A DNA stretch of 64,000 bases from Alligator mississippiensis (taxonomy: Eukaryota > Chordata > Crocodylia > Alligatoridae), in assembly GCF_030867095.1 (NCBI RefSeq), contig NC_081824.1, forward strand, positions 143,373,433 through 143,437,432, read 5' to 3'. Shown here piece by piece: positions 24,691 to 38,147 of the stretch. The translations under genes and the position numbers were made by a program. The notes beneath the pieces are model-generated. The model searched no databases. It saw only the letters and a program-made list of their open reading frames with translations, and was not told the origin of the DNA. Each line of letters starts with the position of its first letter. Positions within the stretch are counted from its first letter, which is position 1.

Positions 24691-27600
24691 TATTTATCTG
24701 TCAATATAATTGCTCCTGACTCTTATTCAAGTATAGATTTTTTTTCTTGGGGGGTGGCCTTTTGGTTTTGACTACCACAGCGTTGTATTCCACTTTTATT
24801 CCTATGCATGCATACATACAAATTGAGTCCATTCTTACTTCCCTAATAGGTTTTTTCCCCTGAATGCTATAGCAAATGAACCCAAATACAAAGCACAACC
24901 CTGGCCCATACTCTCAACTTTGCTTAGGTTTTAATGGATATTATTAATCAATTTGTGCAGATGTGCCTGAAGTGAGACAGTGGATGCCAATCAATCTGTA
25001 TCGACCAATTAACACTTTAAAAAGCACTCACCATTATTACAAACATGGAACTATTGTTACACTTATGGAGCAAAGGCTGCTGAAATAGTGTCAATCAGTG
25101 ATGCTCCCCTGACTTCCATGACTAATATACCAGTTTATAGCAGATGAGGATCTGCCCTGCTGCTTACAGTCCAACTCTGGTTATTGCAGCTAATAGCATT
25201 TAGTCAAAACTTAGCTTCTAAATTCACACTAATGTATACTTGTCATCCACCCATGCTGCACCCAGAAGATGTTTAAAGTTCATACTGAATCTTCAGTTTG
25301 AGAAGCAGCTATGTGGAAGGGACGAATAAAGCAAATAAATGCCTAGCATGGAGTATGTTAAAGGGAGAAAAGAGTAGAAAATGATCAGAGGCTTGGAAGG
25401 TCAGCATTAATGAACCTGAAGTGGGTGGATGTTTATTTATTAACATGTTTTGAACAGTGAGCTTCTTAATAATATTAAAGTATGCCTCTCACAGCAAGGA
25501 GTTAAGATTTATGAACTGAGCTGCTTCTTTCAATAGCAGCAGGGCCCTCGGCACTGGAAGAATCAATTAGGCAAAAGTATGCCAGTCAGAACAGTGCGTA
25601 GCATTGCCAAAGACTCTGAATCACTGGCCTTTTTGTAACGTTAGTTCCGAAACAAAGAATGGAGGTGATCCCAGACCAACCTGGGGAGAGGAGTCTGCAT
25701 GTTTAGAAAACAGAACAAGATCAACTGACTGCATACTTAACTGTTGGAAAGCCTGTCATCCAACAGGTATACTGCAGTGGTAGATGTGGTATCCTTGGGA
25801 ACTGACCTCTGTGCGACATAAGATCCTGGCCTCTCTGACTGTCTCACTGCTTCTAAAGGAAGGTCCTTTTGTTGGAGACCCTTTGGCTGTTATGATCCAG
25901 AAGAAGAGAGATTGGCTGCTATCTCTTCCTTGTATATCCACAGGACCTGGCAGCTGTGATCAGTCTGACAATTTAACAAGGGCCCTTTGGACAAAGCACT
26001 GTACCAACATATAGCAAATACGATGATCTGTGCCCCAGGACAATCGATGGATTAAATACTAAGATGGAATTTGGGTAGGTTAGGAGGAAAGGTAAGAGTG
26101 TAATGAACTGAGTTTTCTAGAATATAGAAGCACACCTTTTCAATTCCTATTCTCCATCCAAAAGAAAGTGGTTACTTATCAACAACTGCCGTTCTTCAAG
26201 GCTGTTGTTGCTGCAGGTTTCTTTGCTTGGTAAATGTTCTTGAAATCCGTTCTTTTGGGGAGTGCACAATCATCTTCCCTTCATGACAATAAATGTGTAG
26301 TGTCCCCTGAGCATCTGGTTTGCTCCTTCTCTGTAGTTGTGGGGAGGAATACAGCTGGCGATCAAGTACTTTGAATGCCAGCTGAGCTTGGCCTGTTGTG
26401 GAGCCAAAGAAGGGGTTTAGAGGTAAATTTCTTTCCTTCCCTGCAGACTTCTTATTTGAATGCCCTCGCATGTTGTTTTGTTTTCTGGGAAAATCCCATT
26501 TTCTGAACTAGAAAGCCTTTAAAAGCAAGTATATGAGACACATTGGCCTGCTAGCCAGGCAAGGCTTTAAAAGTTAGGTCCTTTGAGTCATTCAGGGAAT
26601 GGGCCTTGTGCTTAGCTCTGCTTAATGTCAGGTTCAGGGATCTCAAACCCCGTCCTTACCCTCAGTTACAAAATCCCTAAATCTGGGCTAATAAATGTTG
26701 TGTGGATTTTTTTCCCATCCTACTGGTTTTCCTTTGAGAGCAGATCTTTACAGTTTAATATAGCTCCCTAATGAAACCATGTATTACTGAATATGTGACT
26801 GGGAAGAGGTGTTGGCAATGACACTAGATGATGGCAACATGCTTAAAGTGGCCAGGATATATTCTGGCATTTGATTTTGGAAAGTTACTTAAATTCACAA
26901 ATGCAGTGGAAGTTACTGTTTCCTTTTTCATAGTCATGAACATGGTAGAAGAATACTACAGGCAAGTCCATGAGCTCCCTTCCCACCACCCCCACCTGAA
27001 ACATGTACCTGTACATGTGAGACATATTGTACTCCACTGCCCAGCACATATTCCATCTACCTGCCGGGGTATTTGCCCTTGCAGAATATTTAAAAGCTCC
27101 CACAATGGGGAGCATCTCTCTTCCTCTTACTATGTGTTTGGCAGAAAGAAAATTATGGGAATCAGAAGACCAATTTTTGTGGGCAACAATTTCTGTGCAA
27201 AGCATGCACAGAGCTTGGTCTCTATTTCTGCCCCACTACTGACCGGAATAAGTGCCTGATCAAATTGCCCATATGACCCAGTGTAGAGGGAGTGGAGGAA
27301 TATACCTTATATAATGTTCAGTTTTGATTTTTGTCCCTTGATACCTTGCGCTAGAATAGATTGTTTCATTATAGAATCAGCTGCAGTGCATGGAGTATGT
27401 CCAACCCTTCCTTTTGTGTAGGAAGCACCATCCTCTGGCTTGCATTCCTAACTTTGCCAACTGCAGTAGGCTTTACCGACTTTGGGCTAGATCCACAAAG
27501 AGGCGTTGGTGCTTAATTGCTGCTTTCGGTAATGTAGTCCAAAATTTAGATTCTTATAACCCTGCTCAGCTGCTGCCTCAACCTGGATGAACCTAAAGTC

Positions 27601-27975
27601 CCCAGGCACCTACATTTATGCTGCTGGGGAAGATGACCAGAATTTCTCCTGGGCCCTGTCAAGATTCACAGACCTTGAGTTTCTCTGTCTTCCCAATGGG
27701 ACCTAAAGTAACACGTGTTCTCACAGCACATCTGCAGGGTTAAGACCTTGCTCAAAACATTGGTGATGATACCACTTTTGCCCGATACTCTAGTGTGCTG
27801 ATTGGACCGTGATTGTGAAAACCCATGTCGTCCTCTGCCAGAGAGAACTTGAAGCTACATCTCCCTTCTCCCTAAATATTGGGGTACTGAGTGTTCTGCA
27901 GTGGGGCCCTATGTGGAAGCTGTTCACTTTTGCATGGACTTTACTGGGCCAGAGAGAGAGAAATGGTAACTAGTG
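24691..27975. other. Intergenic, no gene seen
   Basis: Mixed-composition intergenic DNA. I checked the longer open frames (for example 26828-27259 and 26196-26471) for motifs or splice context and found none. The block 27360-27600 has a faint, ancient interspersed-repeat look. Confidence 0.4.
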
Positions 27976-28120
27976 CAGGGGTATCAAACTCATCTGGCCC
28001 TGTGAGCCAGATTGGGCCCACAAACTTGTCCTGCACACTGGGTCCAGCCCTGCATGTTGCATGCAGTACATGTCAGACTGGCTCCCTGAATCACATGTTT
28101 GGCCATATCTTTGACACCCC
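27976..28120. mobile_element. Short hAT-like MITE (CAGGGGTATCAAA ends)
   Basis: It begins CAGGGGTATCAAACTCATCT and ends, reverse-complemented, GGGGTGTCAAAGATATGGCC. This is an inverted terminal repeat with mismatches enclosing 145 bp rich in 'gggccc' and 'ggctcc'. The termini are typical of hAT MITEs, but the 8-bp flanks do not match cleanly. Confidence 0.6.
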
Positions 28121-28390
28121 AGTTGAGTGGTTAGAGCACTCACCTGGGAGGAAAGAGACCTGTGTTCCAGGGTTCTGCTGCAATAAATAGTGAAGTAGTC
28201 CATGCAAAGTGGGACAGCTTTAGTGGGAGGGCTTCAGAGCTCACTCATCCCAGTACACCCTACAGTTTAGTGGCTGGGATACTTTTGTGTAACATGTAAG
28301 TTCAAGTTTCCTCTTATACCGCAGGGATTTGAATCTGGGCTTCTTGTATATTCCAGGGAAGCATGCTAAACACCAGGACACTGGGTATGC
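28121..28390. repeat. Three tRNA-like (A-box/B-box) blocks, +, + and -
   Basis: Block one (28122-28180, +) reads GAGTGGTTAGAGCACTCACC then TGTTCCAGGGTTC. Block two (28258-28318, +) reads TTTAGTGGCTGGGATAC then AAGTTCAAGTTTCC. Block three (28319-28388, -) reads TGGTGTTTAGCATGCTTCCC then AGATTCAAATCCC. Each has box-like spacing without a clean cloverleaf. They look like decayed tRNA-derived SINE heads in a row. Confidence 0.4.
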
Positions 28391-31117
28391 AGGAAGCAAT
28401 GGCAGTAGCACCCTAGGACCACATCTTTGCTGTAGCTTGTGAGAAGATCTGATTTTGCTGCCTAACTCCAGGAACAGGTTTGTAGCTGTGGATTCCAAAC
28501 TGAGGAAGGTGTCTAATTCCTAAAAAAGGAGACAGCTTAAGCCACACTCCTCACTGTGGCATTTCTTATCGGCTAGTTTACTTGCTCTGTAGCACACTAC
28601 CCCTTGTGGATCACAACTTTAGGGCCATAACTTTCCCCATGAATTGCATGGACAGCTTAGGTTCCAAACTCAAGAGTTCTGGACAACACTAGGCATCAGG
28701 ACACCTGAGTTATTTTTGGATGTAGGCCTCTGCCCTCAAGCCAGGAGTCATGCAGGTGGGAAGTGGGTCACGTTTGTAATTTAGCCCAAGCCAGGGAGCC
28801 AGCAGTATGGAAAAGGCAGTGAGAGACCAAGTGACTGAGAAAAGACAAGTGTGATGCATGGGAGAAGTAGGAGTGCTTCTTGACTGATGGAAACCATTGA
28901 GAGGGCAGGAGGGGGGTCTGTTCCTTTGGGGGAAGGAGAAAGTCAGGAGTGTGAGAACAAATACAAGCAGATAAGCATGTGTGGAGGAGAACATAGGAAA
29001 CCAGAGTATTTGCAATCAGAGTTCATGGGATTATGCTCATATTTGCTTCCTTAGTGCTGGGACCCTCATGCTGCTCTTTGGGGAGGTGGGGACACAAACA
29101 CTGTCTTACATCAGCACTCTTATGCCAGTACAACTCCTCTGAAGGCACTGGAAGAGCACAGGTATTAAACCGGTCACTCCAGAAAAAGCAGAACTGAGCC
29201 TTTGAAGGAAGAGGGACTGATATCATTTTACTTTGTGGCCACTGTTAAATTCAGTGGGTAGGCAAAGTTATAAAGGCTGAACGCCAGCCCCCAGCAACAT
29301 CCACAAGATCCAAACCCAAGAAGACTGCAGAGGGGATAGAGGTAACCATTTAAGGTAGCCTCTGTAGAGACTTTGGTTTGGTTGGAAGTGAATTCCCAGG
29401 CTTGTTTGGTGAAAGGACTGAAAGGAAGAGTGAGTAAAGATTTACTTTATTCCCTCCCAAACTGCAGGTTTCACTCCTCTGGCCACCCAGAGAGAATATC
29501 TTAGCTTCTGTTTGTAAAGACTACTGCAGGGTTTTATGAGGAACACATTCACTACCTGGCCAGCACTTAGAAACTGGCAATGAATCATGCAAAACCAGAA
29601 CAGGGTCCATTTTTTTTATTTCTTTATAAAGAAAGAATGGGCATGCTAAGCCAAAATGGCAGCACACAGATGAAGGTCAGTACTGAGGTTTCTCCGCAGG
29701 AGCCTGCCACAGGAAACTCTTGCCCTGTTGCAAAACAGCTGAACGTTTGCCCCAGCCAAATCCCCATAGCAGGCAGCCAGCCCACCCTTCAGCACAGTCA
29801 CAGCTCTTGGACGTTTAGTTCAGACAATTTCACAATACCATCAACCCATGTGACAACATGGCAGCAGCTGTAGCAGCAGCAACACTGGCAGCGCACAGAA
29901 AAAAAAAAAGGAGCAAGGAACTTATTTGCAAACAGTTGTATGTAACAATATAGAAAGTCCAAAGATTATCATCGTGTTATAAAAATATTACACTTCATAA
30001 AACCATGTATATCCCCAAAAAATTCAGTTCAGAAACTCTGGGAAGCATAATAAAGATCTGTACACTGGTGGCCCATTTCAAACAGGAAACATAAAAAGCA
30101 CCGACACTGGAAACCATTATTTGTAAATGTGAATGTGAAGTCTGTAAACAAAGTGCTAGATCATGAACTATAATCACACCAGTTACTTAAATAATAAGCA
30201 AGGAAACCCCTTGAAATCATTACTTCCCAAAGGCCAGGCTCTGCTACCCTTATGAAAAACAGAACCTGACTCAGAGTTCTCTCTCTGATTTCATAGGAGT
30301 TACTTTCCATCTTAAAGCTGCAAGAATAAAGATGGCAAGATTTGGTTCTGAGTTGCAATCAAAAGCAAACTTTTAACAAATGATTTTCTTTCCTGTTTCC
30401 CACCTTTTAAAATTATTTTCTCTCCCTGGTTTCAAAATCCTTCTTTATCAAAAAGGCTATAAGTGTCCCTCTTTTGCCTTTCAAGCAACAACATTACAAA
30501 AATTATGGATATCACATTTATTTAGGAAACATAATGGTGCACAAGTTGAGCCTCTAATTAGACATAACTAAAAAAAAAATAATTGGTTGTGTAGCTGCAA
30601 ATGGAACACCATGTTTGAACAATACTGGCTGGCATGAAGGGACGCATTTTCAAATTTAGATGCTAAACTTGCACTCACAACTAAAATATACAGAACATTT
30701 ACATGTGCAAGCTTGTATTTATATGCACAACCAGGCAACTAGCTAGCTAGCTGATTTGCATGTGGTGTCACTTAATCTACACACCCAAATGCAAGGCTTG
30801 TGCTCACAGAATTTAGTAACACAGTTTCACAAGCTGGTTGAAGATTTGGCTCTAGTTACAACATGATTTTTCAATATGTACAACATTTATGCACAAACCC
30901 CCCAAACCCTGTTTTAAAGTTAGATTAAAAGGTTTACTTACGTTCCCAATGAAAGCCTTAACTCTTTTTTTGGTGATTTTTCTGTGTTTAATATAACCTA
31001 TTTGGTCAATTCTTGTAGATCTGATAAAATGCTTGCTTGTTACTTATGTGTGCGGTTTAATATTTATACTTACAGTAGGGAACATATACTTAAACTGCAG
31101 ACTTGTACTATACAGAG
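28391..31117. other. Intergenic, AT-rich, no gene seen
   Basis: No exon recognised. The part 29580-30600 is AT-rich and non-repetitive in appearance and has poly(A)-signal words on both strands. It could be an untranslated or non-coding transcript, but nothing in the sequence proves it. Confidence 0.35.
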
Positions 31118-32402
31118 CAGGGGCGGGCAATTATTTTGGGTGGAGGGCCACTTACCCAGTTTGGGCAGGCTGTTGAGGGCCGCATGGATAGCCCCGCCCC
31201 TTGACAGGTGCCGTGCCCCCTGGTCACCATCTTGGGACCAATGTCCCAGGGCCAGCACCGGTGGGGCCCAAACCAGGGCACAGTCTGGCAGGGGTCTGTG
31301 GAGCTGGGCTGGGCTGCATCAGCAGGGAGAGAGGGGAGCTGGCCCAGCTCTTTAGAGCACCTGCTGGCTGGGACCCCACGCTCCTGCCACCCTGCTCTGT
31401 GCCCCGCTGGTACTGGCCCCGGGACACCGGTGCGGGCCCCATGCTCCTGCTGGCTCCCGCACCCGCTCACACTCAGTGCCCCCCAGCCCCGCGGTACAGG
31501 CAGGGGGCAGCACACAGCCCCAACTCCCTGCTTGCTGGCAGGGAAGAAGCTGGTGCTGAACATGGGGAAAAGCGGCCCTTTGCCCACCCCATGGCTGGTG
31601 CTCCCTGCTTCAGGTGCTCACAGCCCATGCAGGGCTGTCTGGAACAGGCACAGGCAGCCCCATGTGGGCTGCAAGCAGCTACAGCACGGGGCACTGGCCA
31701 TGGGGCGAGTGAGGGGCCGCTTTTCCCCGTGCTCAGCACCAGCTTGTAACCCGGCCCTGCTGCCAGCCTGGGCTCTGCGCCGGCTCCAGGCTCACCCACC
31801 AGCAGCAGCAGCTGCGGCCCCCCAGCTTGCCATGCTGGGCAGTGTTGACTGCTGCTGGCCGCCCAGAGCTCGCGTGCTGGGCAGCCCAGAGGTGGTGGTG
31901 GCAAACACTGCCCAGCGCGGCAAGTGGGGGGGCCACAGCTGCTGTTGCCACACGCAGCCCCGATCGGCGAGCCCGGAGCCGGCATGGGGCCCAGGCTGGG
32001 AGTGGGGCCGGGTTACAAGGTGGTGCTGAGCATGGGGAGGGGGAGTAGCCCCTCACTTTTCCGCACTTTGCCCATGATCAGCTTTTCCCTGGGCCACTTT
32101 TCCCCGGGGTCCTCCCCCCCACCCTTACCTGAGGTTCCAGCACAGGGCAGCCATGTGGTCCCAGGCCAGAAGCCCCTGCTGGGTCTTCGGGGGGGGGGGG
32201 GGGTGGGCAGCCAGGTGGGCCCTGCTGTTGTGGGAGTCGCCGGGCTTCCCCTGGGTCCTGCTGCCCTTGGTTCCTGTTGTTTTTGACAGGAACCAAGGGC
32301 AGATAAATATTAATTTTCAAAATTTTTTAGGGGCCCCATGGGCCAGATAGAATGGCCTTGCAGGCCAGATCTTGCCCACAGGCCATATTTTGCCCACCCC
32401 TG
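31118..32402 (+). mobile_element. hAT-type element copy C (~1.28 kb), near-perfect 8-bp TSD
   Basis: The ends are CAGGGGCGGGCAATTATTTT and, reverse-complemented, CAGGGGTGGGCAAAATATGG. The flanks are ATACAGAG (31110-31117) and ATATAGAG (32403-32410), an 8-bp duplication with one difference. The subterminal 'ggagggccacttacccagtt' is also present in copy A. The interior is GC-rich, with a poly(G) run at 32191-32202. The sizeable overlapping open frames on both strands lack any transposase motif. The copy is non-autonomous. Confidence 0.88.
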
Positions 32403-35400
32403 ATATAGAGAGAGAAACTAGCTGGGTTACTGGAAGCAGTCTAACTTTAGCAACACACAGCTCTGTGCAGGAAGCAGGGTACCTTAGACATTGCTTTAAT
32501 GTTTTAAGATATACTTCAAAGGGAAGAAATGACTCGGCTTGCAATTTTTTCTTAGTTATGATGTATAAAGTTATCCTGAACTACTTTACTGAAGTTATTT
32601 CAGGGTTGTTTTTTACCTAAGGCATGTCAAAGCTGGTTTTCCCAATTGCATTGCTTGCCTATCTTTGAGGAATCAGGTGGCTAGGGAGGTCTCTGGGCCC
32701 TTGTGTAATGGAGTTGATCATAAATCTTTAATATTTCCTCAGTCCTTTATATTGAGTGGCACAGGCCTTAAAATAAAGTTTCAAACAGTCCAAATAAAAA
32801 ACTCTTCCCTTCTAAATTAATCAGTTTTTACTTTCATGTTTTCTTTAACATCTACCAGTGTTTCAGAAATTCAGTCTTCTATCAAAAACAAAGTATGTAA
32901 AATTTGAATCTCCTCTGTAAAACAGTCTGATTTAGAAACAAAACCCAATGTTTCTCACGTCACGCTTATATATTGGATAGAGGAAAAACTGCACAACCCA
33001 ATTGTTTTTTATTAGTATTTCACTTCTAACTCAGTGCCTACTTGCTAATTGGATTTTTATAAACACTTTAAGAACCGTTTTTCAGAAAAGCTTTAGCCTG
33101 CCAGTGATTTCTGAGCATAGTTTTGCATGTTCAGTTTGCTTCTGCGCAAAAATCAGAGTGATTTATTTTTGGGGACTGAAAAGGCAGCACAGCACAGATA
33201 GGGCAGGGAGCAGAAAGCAGAGGAGCAGATTGGGCAGAGGAAAGGGATCAGAGTGGTATCATTCAGGGAGGGCACAGGGCTTGATTTGTGGTAGGGGGCA
33301 AAAAAGGTTGGCCCCCACTGGTTTAAAGGATGATATAAGGGCTGTGCAGCACAGAGGGGTGGGATAATCTGCCATTCACATAAATTTAATGATGATCTCT
33401 GACTGAGACTGACTTAGGCCATGGAGAGGTGTTGCATTTGTAGTACTAAATACAGCTTTGTAGTGCTACAAAAAGTGAGCCTACAGTCATTCAAGCTGTT
33501 TGTAGCACTACAAAGAGGCCAAATGCACCACAAAATGATACCTCTCAGTAGAACTACATGTAAAGCTTACATATACTGTCAGTTAGATATGGGGCTATGG
33601 TAGTCTGTAGGACCCCCAGCATCCCACAGTCCTCGTCTCTCTTCATGCCCTCCCCCGCACCAAGGCAAAGGGAAGGAAAGGGACTGTCTGGTCTCACTCT
33701 ACCCATGCCTGAGCTGGCAATTTGACTGAACAGATGGCTCCAGAGGAGTCTTGAGCCATGTGTCAACTCCACTCCCAGGACCTCTGTCTGCCCTGAGGCA
33801 CGTATTCAGACTCCTTCTGAGCTGATGTCTCTGCCTAATTGCCAGCTTGGGCATAGTATGAGTAGGAGCATGGGGGTGGCATTTATTTCTTAGTGCCAAT
33901 TCCAGGCTCAGAAAGGAAGTGGTAAAGACATGGCTTTCATGTGCAACAAACTCTAATGTGAGTAACTGTGTGCACCATTTGTGTGTAGACAAAGTGACCA
34001 GGTTTTATAAACTGGGTGCTTTCTGCTCAAGCCATAGATGAGACCCAAACATGCCAAGAAGCTCCTGGGAGCTGCTGAGGAATCGCAACTCCTTGGCCAC
34101 TGATCTGAGTCGTAGGTAAAGCTGGTCTTTACCTTGACTGACTCTGCCCGTAACACATAGATTTCACTGTGCAGGTGTATGCATTGCACTCTAGTTGCTT
34201 TGTATACCTTGAAGATGCAGGTATTTAACCATACTAGTTTTAAATAGCCAAAGACACTAGGTCACTGTATAGACTAACAGCCTGCATTGTGATATCTTCT
34301 AATTCAAGGTAGTTTTAAGACTTACAGGAGTGAAAAAAAACACCTAATAACTCTCCCGTAAGTTTAAAAAAAAACTTGCTAAGTCTTTGAAGGCAAAATT
34401 TTTGACTGAAAATCTTATTGCTGAGCTAAGGAGCTAAAAGTTTGTAAAGGAAATTCTAGCATAAAAGTATCTGCAACAGTGATAGCCTGTAATTCTCCTT
34501 TAAATTACTTTTAAGGTTGATTGTAGTGAAGAGAAAGCTTCTCTAAAACACCTCTTCAAATACTGACTGAATATATGTACTAGCCTGGATAAACTGGGAC
34601 AGTATGTACATATTTTTGGATGCCCTGGCAAAAATCCCCTAAAGGGCAAACACCATTAAACATGATTTATAAGCTCCTGAAGTAAAATAATATAATCAAG
34701 GTAAGCTAACAGTTGTTCTTCCACACTTGGCCCACTCTTTGCATGGTGTAGCCAGGGAGATAGCTGGTAAGTCAGAAAACATTATCTTCATGTAGTTGGG
34801 ATCAGATTCACACTGTTCATCATCTGGCAGAATAGGGTCATGGAAAGTGGTAGACTTGGCCCACAACAGTATTAAGATGAAAAAAGAAGCTTGAGAGAAT
34901 TCAAATGAAATCTGTCAAAAGGGAGCTGGGCTGAATGAAGTAGCTGTTTCAATTTTCTCTTTTGAGAAAATTGCACAACGGCAGCACTGACGGATCAACA
35001 GGAAATCTGGGGGCAGGCAAAAAACTGTACATGATATGTACACAGACACTTTTCCTTTCCCTATATGACATGCTTCTGCACATAGAGCCGCCTTCTCACG
35101 TTTGCTCAAGCAGCACAAAGCATTTGGAGTCCCAGAAAATCCAGTTCCCCCCCTCGAAATTTCCCTCTTCTGGGCAGAATCCTTCCCTGAAGCTGCCCTG
35201 CCTAGTCCCAAAATAGGAGTTATTCCCAGTGGAAACAGAGTGTGTCCAGTGCTTCTGAATGACTCCATGATATCCACCTGTCCCTTGAGATTGTTGACAG
35301 TCAAGCATATGAAGCTGCTGTGATTTGCCCCAAGAGCGACGCAGAAGTGGTCTATAGCCACACCTCCCAGTTCTGTACCAAGCACAGCTTAGTCAGACCA

Positions 35401-37367
35401 GAAAATCAGGGCCCTCTGTGTTTTATATTACATAAAGATACACAGTCATGTGCATATGTGCTCACACAAATCCAAATTAATCCATTCACCTTGTGAATTT
35501 TCACAGCATCATTTATTCTAAAAAAAGAGTAAGAGCTTCAAGGAAAGCTGCTTCGCAGCGATCCTGTGTGCACAGCACATAAACCAGAACATTAAATATT
35601 GGCTTAAATTAAGTGTAAATTTAAAAATAGACTCACACAAACAAACATAAATTTCAGATCAACATCAGAACATACAGTCGTAGGAAGTGCATTGCTCTAC
35701 CTAATGCAGCTCTTTGTTCCCCTGGATACACTGGTGCAATGGGTACAGGTCTACTGATTCCAGTTCAGCATCAAGATGCACAGGCTATTCAGCAAGAAAA
35801 GCATGACCTCCAGCATACAAAGCTCCATGTTCACATTTTCTTTTTTCCCCCCCTTTCACAACAGAAAATGAAAGCCAACATAGTACATTAGTTGCTCCTG
35901 CAAAGCATCCGAGGTGATGAAATTCACTTGGAAAACACAATTGACAAAAGCACTAAAAATAAACAATTCTAGCCAACTTGTGACCACTCACAGCCAAGAT
36001 GGATAACAAAAGGAATTAAACATGTCTTGGATCTAGCATCACAAAACCTTGCCCCATTTTTTTCTGAGATCAGAAACTGTAAAGGAAGATTTAACTAAGA
36101 GTTTTTTGGTGAGGTTTTCTTTCCCTGCACTTGGAAAACCTAGCCACCGGGGGAGGGATCATTTTTGTTTTCTTTCTTATGTATCCTTCGTCATCACTGT
36201 TATCATTGCATCTCATAACAGAGTCACCTGACCTCTTTAAAAATTGGTGCCGGGAACAAACACAGAATAGGAAGCTCAGCCCTTAATGAGGAGAGGAAAT
36301 GCAAAAGGTAATAACTATTTGGTGTCATATGGCACCAAATAAGACTACATAAGCAGATACTTATGGTCAGAGAAAAGGGCAGGGAGTCAGATGTGATCGT
36401 AACTTGGTCTCTGGGGCTGTCTCTCCCTGTGCAAACAAACAAAGGAGGGCTGACAGGACAGATCCAAAAAGAGACCTGGGAAAGCAGCAGCAGCAGCAGC
36501 TGTCCATTTGGCCCATCCTAGCTTTAGGAATCTCTTGGCCCACCTGGCAAAGGACCACGGAAAGGAGACTTCCCACCACTCTTGTTGGCATTCCCAATCT
36601 GGCTTCCTAAATGTGTGTGTCAAACTCCTTAAACACCTGTTTGTGCTCTCCTGGCCAGGCTGTTCCTGCTCGCAGTAATGCTCCTCAGAGTCATTCTCTG
36701 TGCTATCCCTACACCCACCCAGGCCTTTTTCTAGATATATTTCCCCAGACACCCTCAGCTTGTTTTTCCAAACATCCCGCTTGGTCCAACTTAGGCTTGG
36801 ATGCCATGGAGAGACCAAGCCTAAGTTGGACCTCCCTTCCCATGGAGCCAGAGGTTTCTACTCATGAAGTCCTGGCCAATCTCCTTCTATAGTCACATGA
36901 ATCCCAACCATTCTTTCTGAAGATTATATTTGTAAGGTTTTCTGCTCTTACAGGGCCAAACCCTCAATTATGTTAGGGTTTGTGACACCTTCTCTTAAAG
37001 GGGCTCGGACTCTGTTCCACAGATAACGCTGGGGGAGTGCAAATGGTTTCTCTGAATCAGCAGAGGTGCTCATCATGGGCAGCTCTTTCTCCTTGGCTTT
37101 GTGCAGGACTTGTTCCTATGTGGTATCCGGCACTGTCTCCCTAGTCTTCAATTCCTTTGGGGCTTCATTACAACTGATGATCCATTGGCGTATACTGTGT
37201 ACAGGTTGAGATAATTCACCGTGATGCAGGCTGGCAACATTGAAAACTTTCAAACCAAACCACTTGCTTTCACAGCAAAAAGTGCTTTACAAAAAGAAAG
37301 TGTTCTCACAGGATATCTTAAGGATTCCAAAAATAGCACTCTTGGGAGGGAGGGGAAGGGAACACAC
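32403..37367. other. RPS6KA2 3' flank and possible distal 3' UTR
   Basis: No coding exon seen. Minus-strand AATAAA occurs at 35512-35517 among others, so a long alternative 3' UTR of the RPS6KA2 transcript may reach into this area. Mammalian orthologues have long 3' UTRs. Sequence at 33420-33540 holds the inverted words TTTGTAGTGCTACAAA and TTTGTAGCACTACAAA. Composition is otherwise ordinary. Confidence 0.4.
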
Positions 37368-37373
37368 TTTATT
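37368..37373 (-). promoter_or_regulatory. Candidate proximal poly(A) signal of RPS6KA2
   Basis: The minus strand reads AATAAA about 250 bases after the RPS6KA2 stop codon. It is followed within 10 bases by GTGTGTT, a GU-rich downstream element. This would define a short 3' UTR (about 37350-37623). More distal signals also exist. Confidence 0.45.
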
Positions 37374-37623
37374 TGGCTTTAACTCAATAAGGAAATGGAG
37401 CAATTGGTAAAATTGGCACATCTTTGAGAAGTTGCTAGCTTAGGAACTTGACCGGAAGGGTAAAAAGAACAACAGAGCAAAGGATAACTTTGCCTTATGC
37501 TGGACTTCTGCTATTTCTGGTGATTTCATGAGCAAATTGTCTGAAGTTCTGCTAATTGAGTAATAAAGAGGAACCTCTCAAAAAGCAAACTGTTGGTTTT
37601 CAGTGAGGCATTCTTGGGGACTG

Positions 37624-37749
37624 CTACAACCTTGTTGAGGTAAGTCTTTTCATTCCCCTCCTCTGAGCCAGATTGGAGGACAATACAGGTTCCAGCCTTG
37701 GTGCCTGAGGTGTTCGGTTTAAAGCAAAGTAGGTGGCTGCCATTGCCCC
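37624..37749 (-). CDS. RPS6KA2: RPS6KA2 last coding exon
   Basis: It encodes 41 residues and a TAG stop: [19 protein letters not shown], then [20 protein letters not shown] and RL. The acceptor is TTGCAG at 37755-37750. The ATYFALN helix corresponds to the autoinhibitory alpha-L helix of the C-terminal kinase (its Tyr is equivalent to RSK2 Tyr707). The [10 protein letters not shown] stretch is the ERK-docking D-motif that recruits ERK1/2. Nothing is truncated. Confidence 0.96.
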   Translation of the reverse strand, partial: GAMAATYFALNRTPQAPRLEPVLSSNLAQRRGMKRLTSTRL

Positions 37750-38147
37750 CTGCAAGAGGAGAAAGAGAAAATGCTGCGATTATGGCCAGTTCTATGATTT
37801 CTTCCTTTTCCTTCCCTGACTCTTGTCCCAGAGCAAAAGGATAATCTCCATTAAACATTACAGATATAGGGCTTGGTGATTCTGATTCTAAACATTGGGT
37901 AGTGGAACTCCTGCCAGTTCATTACACAGCAATAGAAAGTTACAATTACTTGAAGAGGACAAGTGGAAAAGCTGTATATATTTACTGTAATGCTATATTA
38001 GCCTTGGGCTTGTTGGGGAAAAAAACCCCTCCCTAGTTCCTATATCTCCAGCATGTTGACATAAAACCCATCTTCTCATTGTTAGTCAGCAAACGGAAAG
38101 GAACCTTTTCACATGGGAACAGGATGTCCAACAGACACTATGCGTAC

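Noticed and set aside
31201-32286. Long open frames (up to 273 codons) on both strands
   Set aside because: They lie within hAT copy C, mirror each other on opposite strands and have no domain, so they are composition artefacts.
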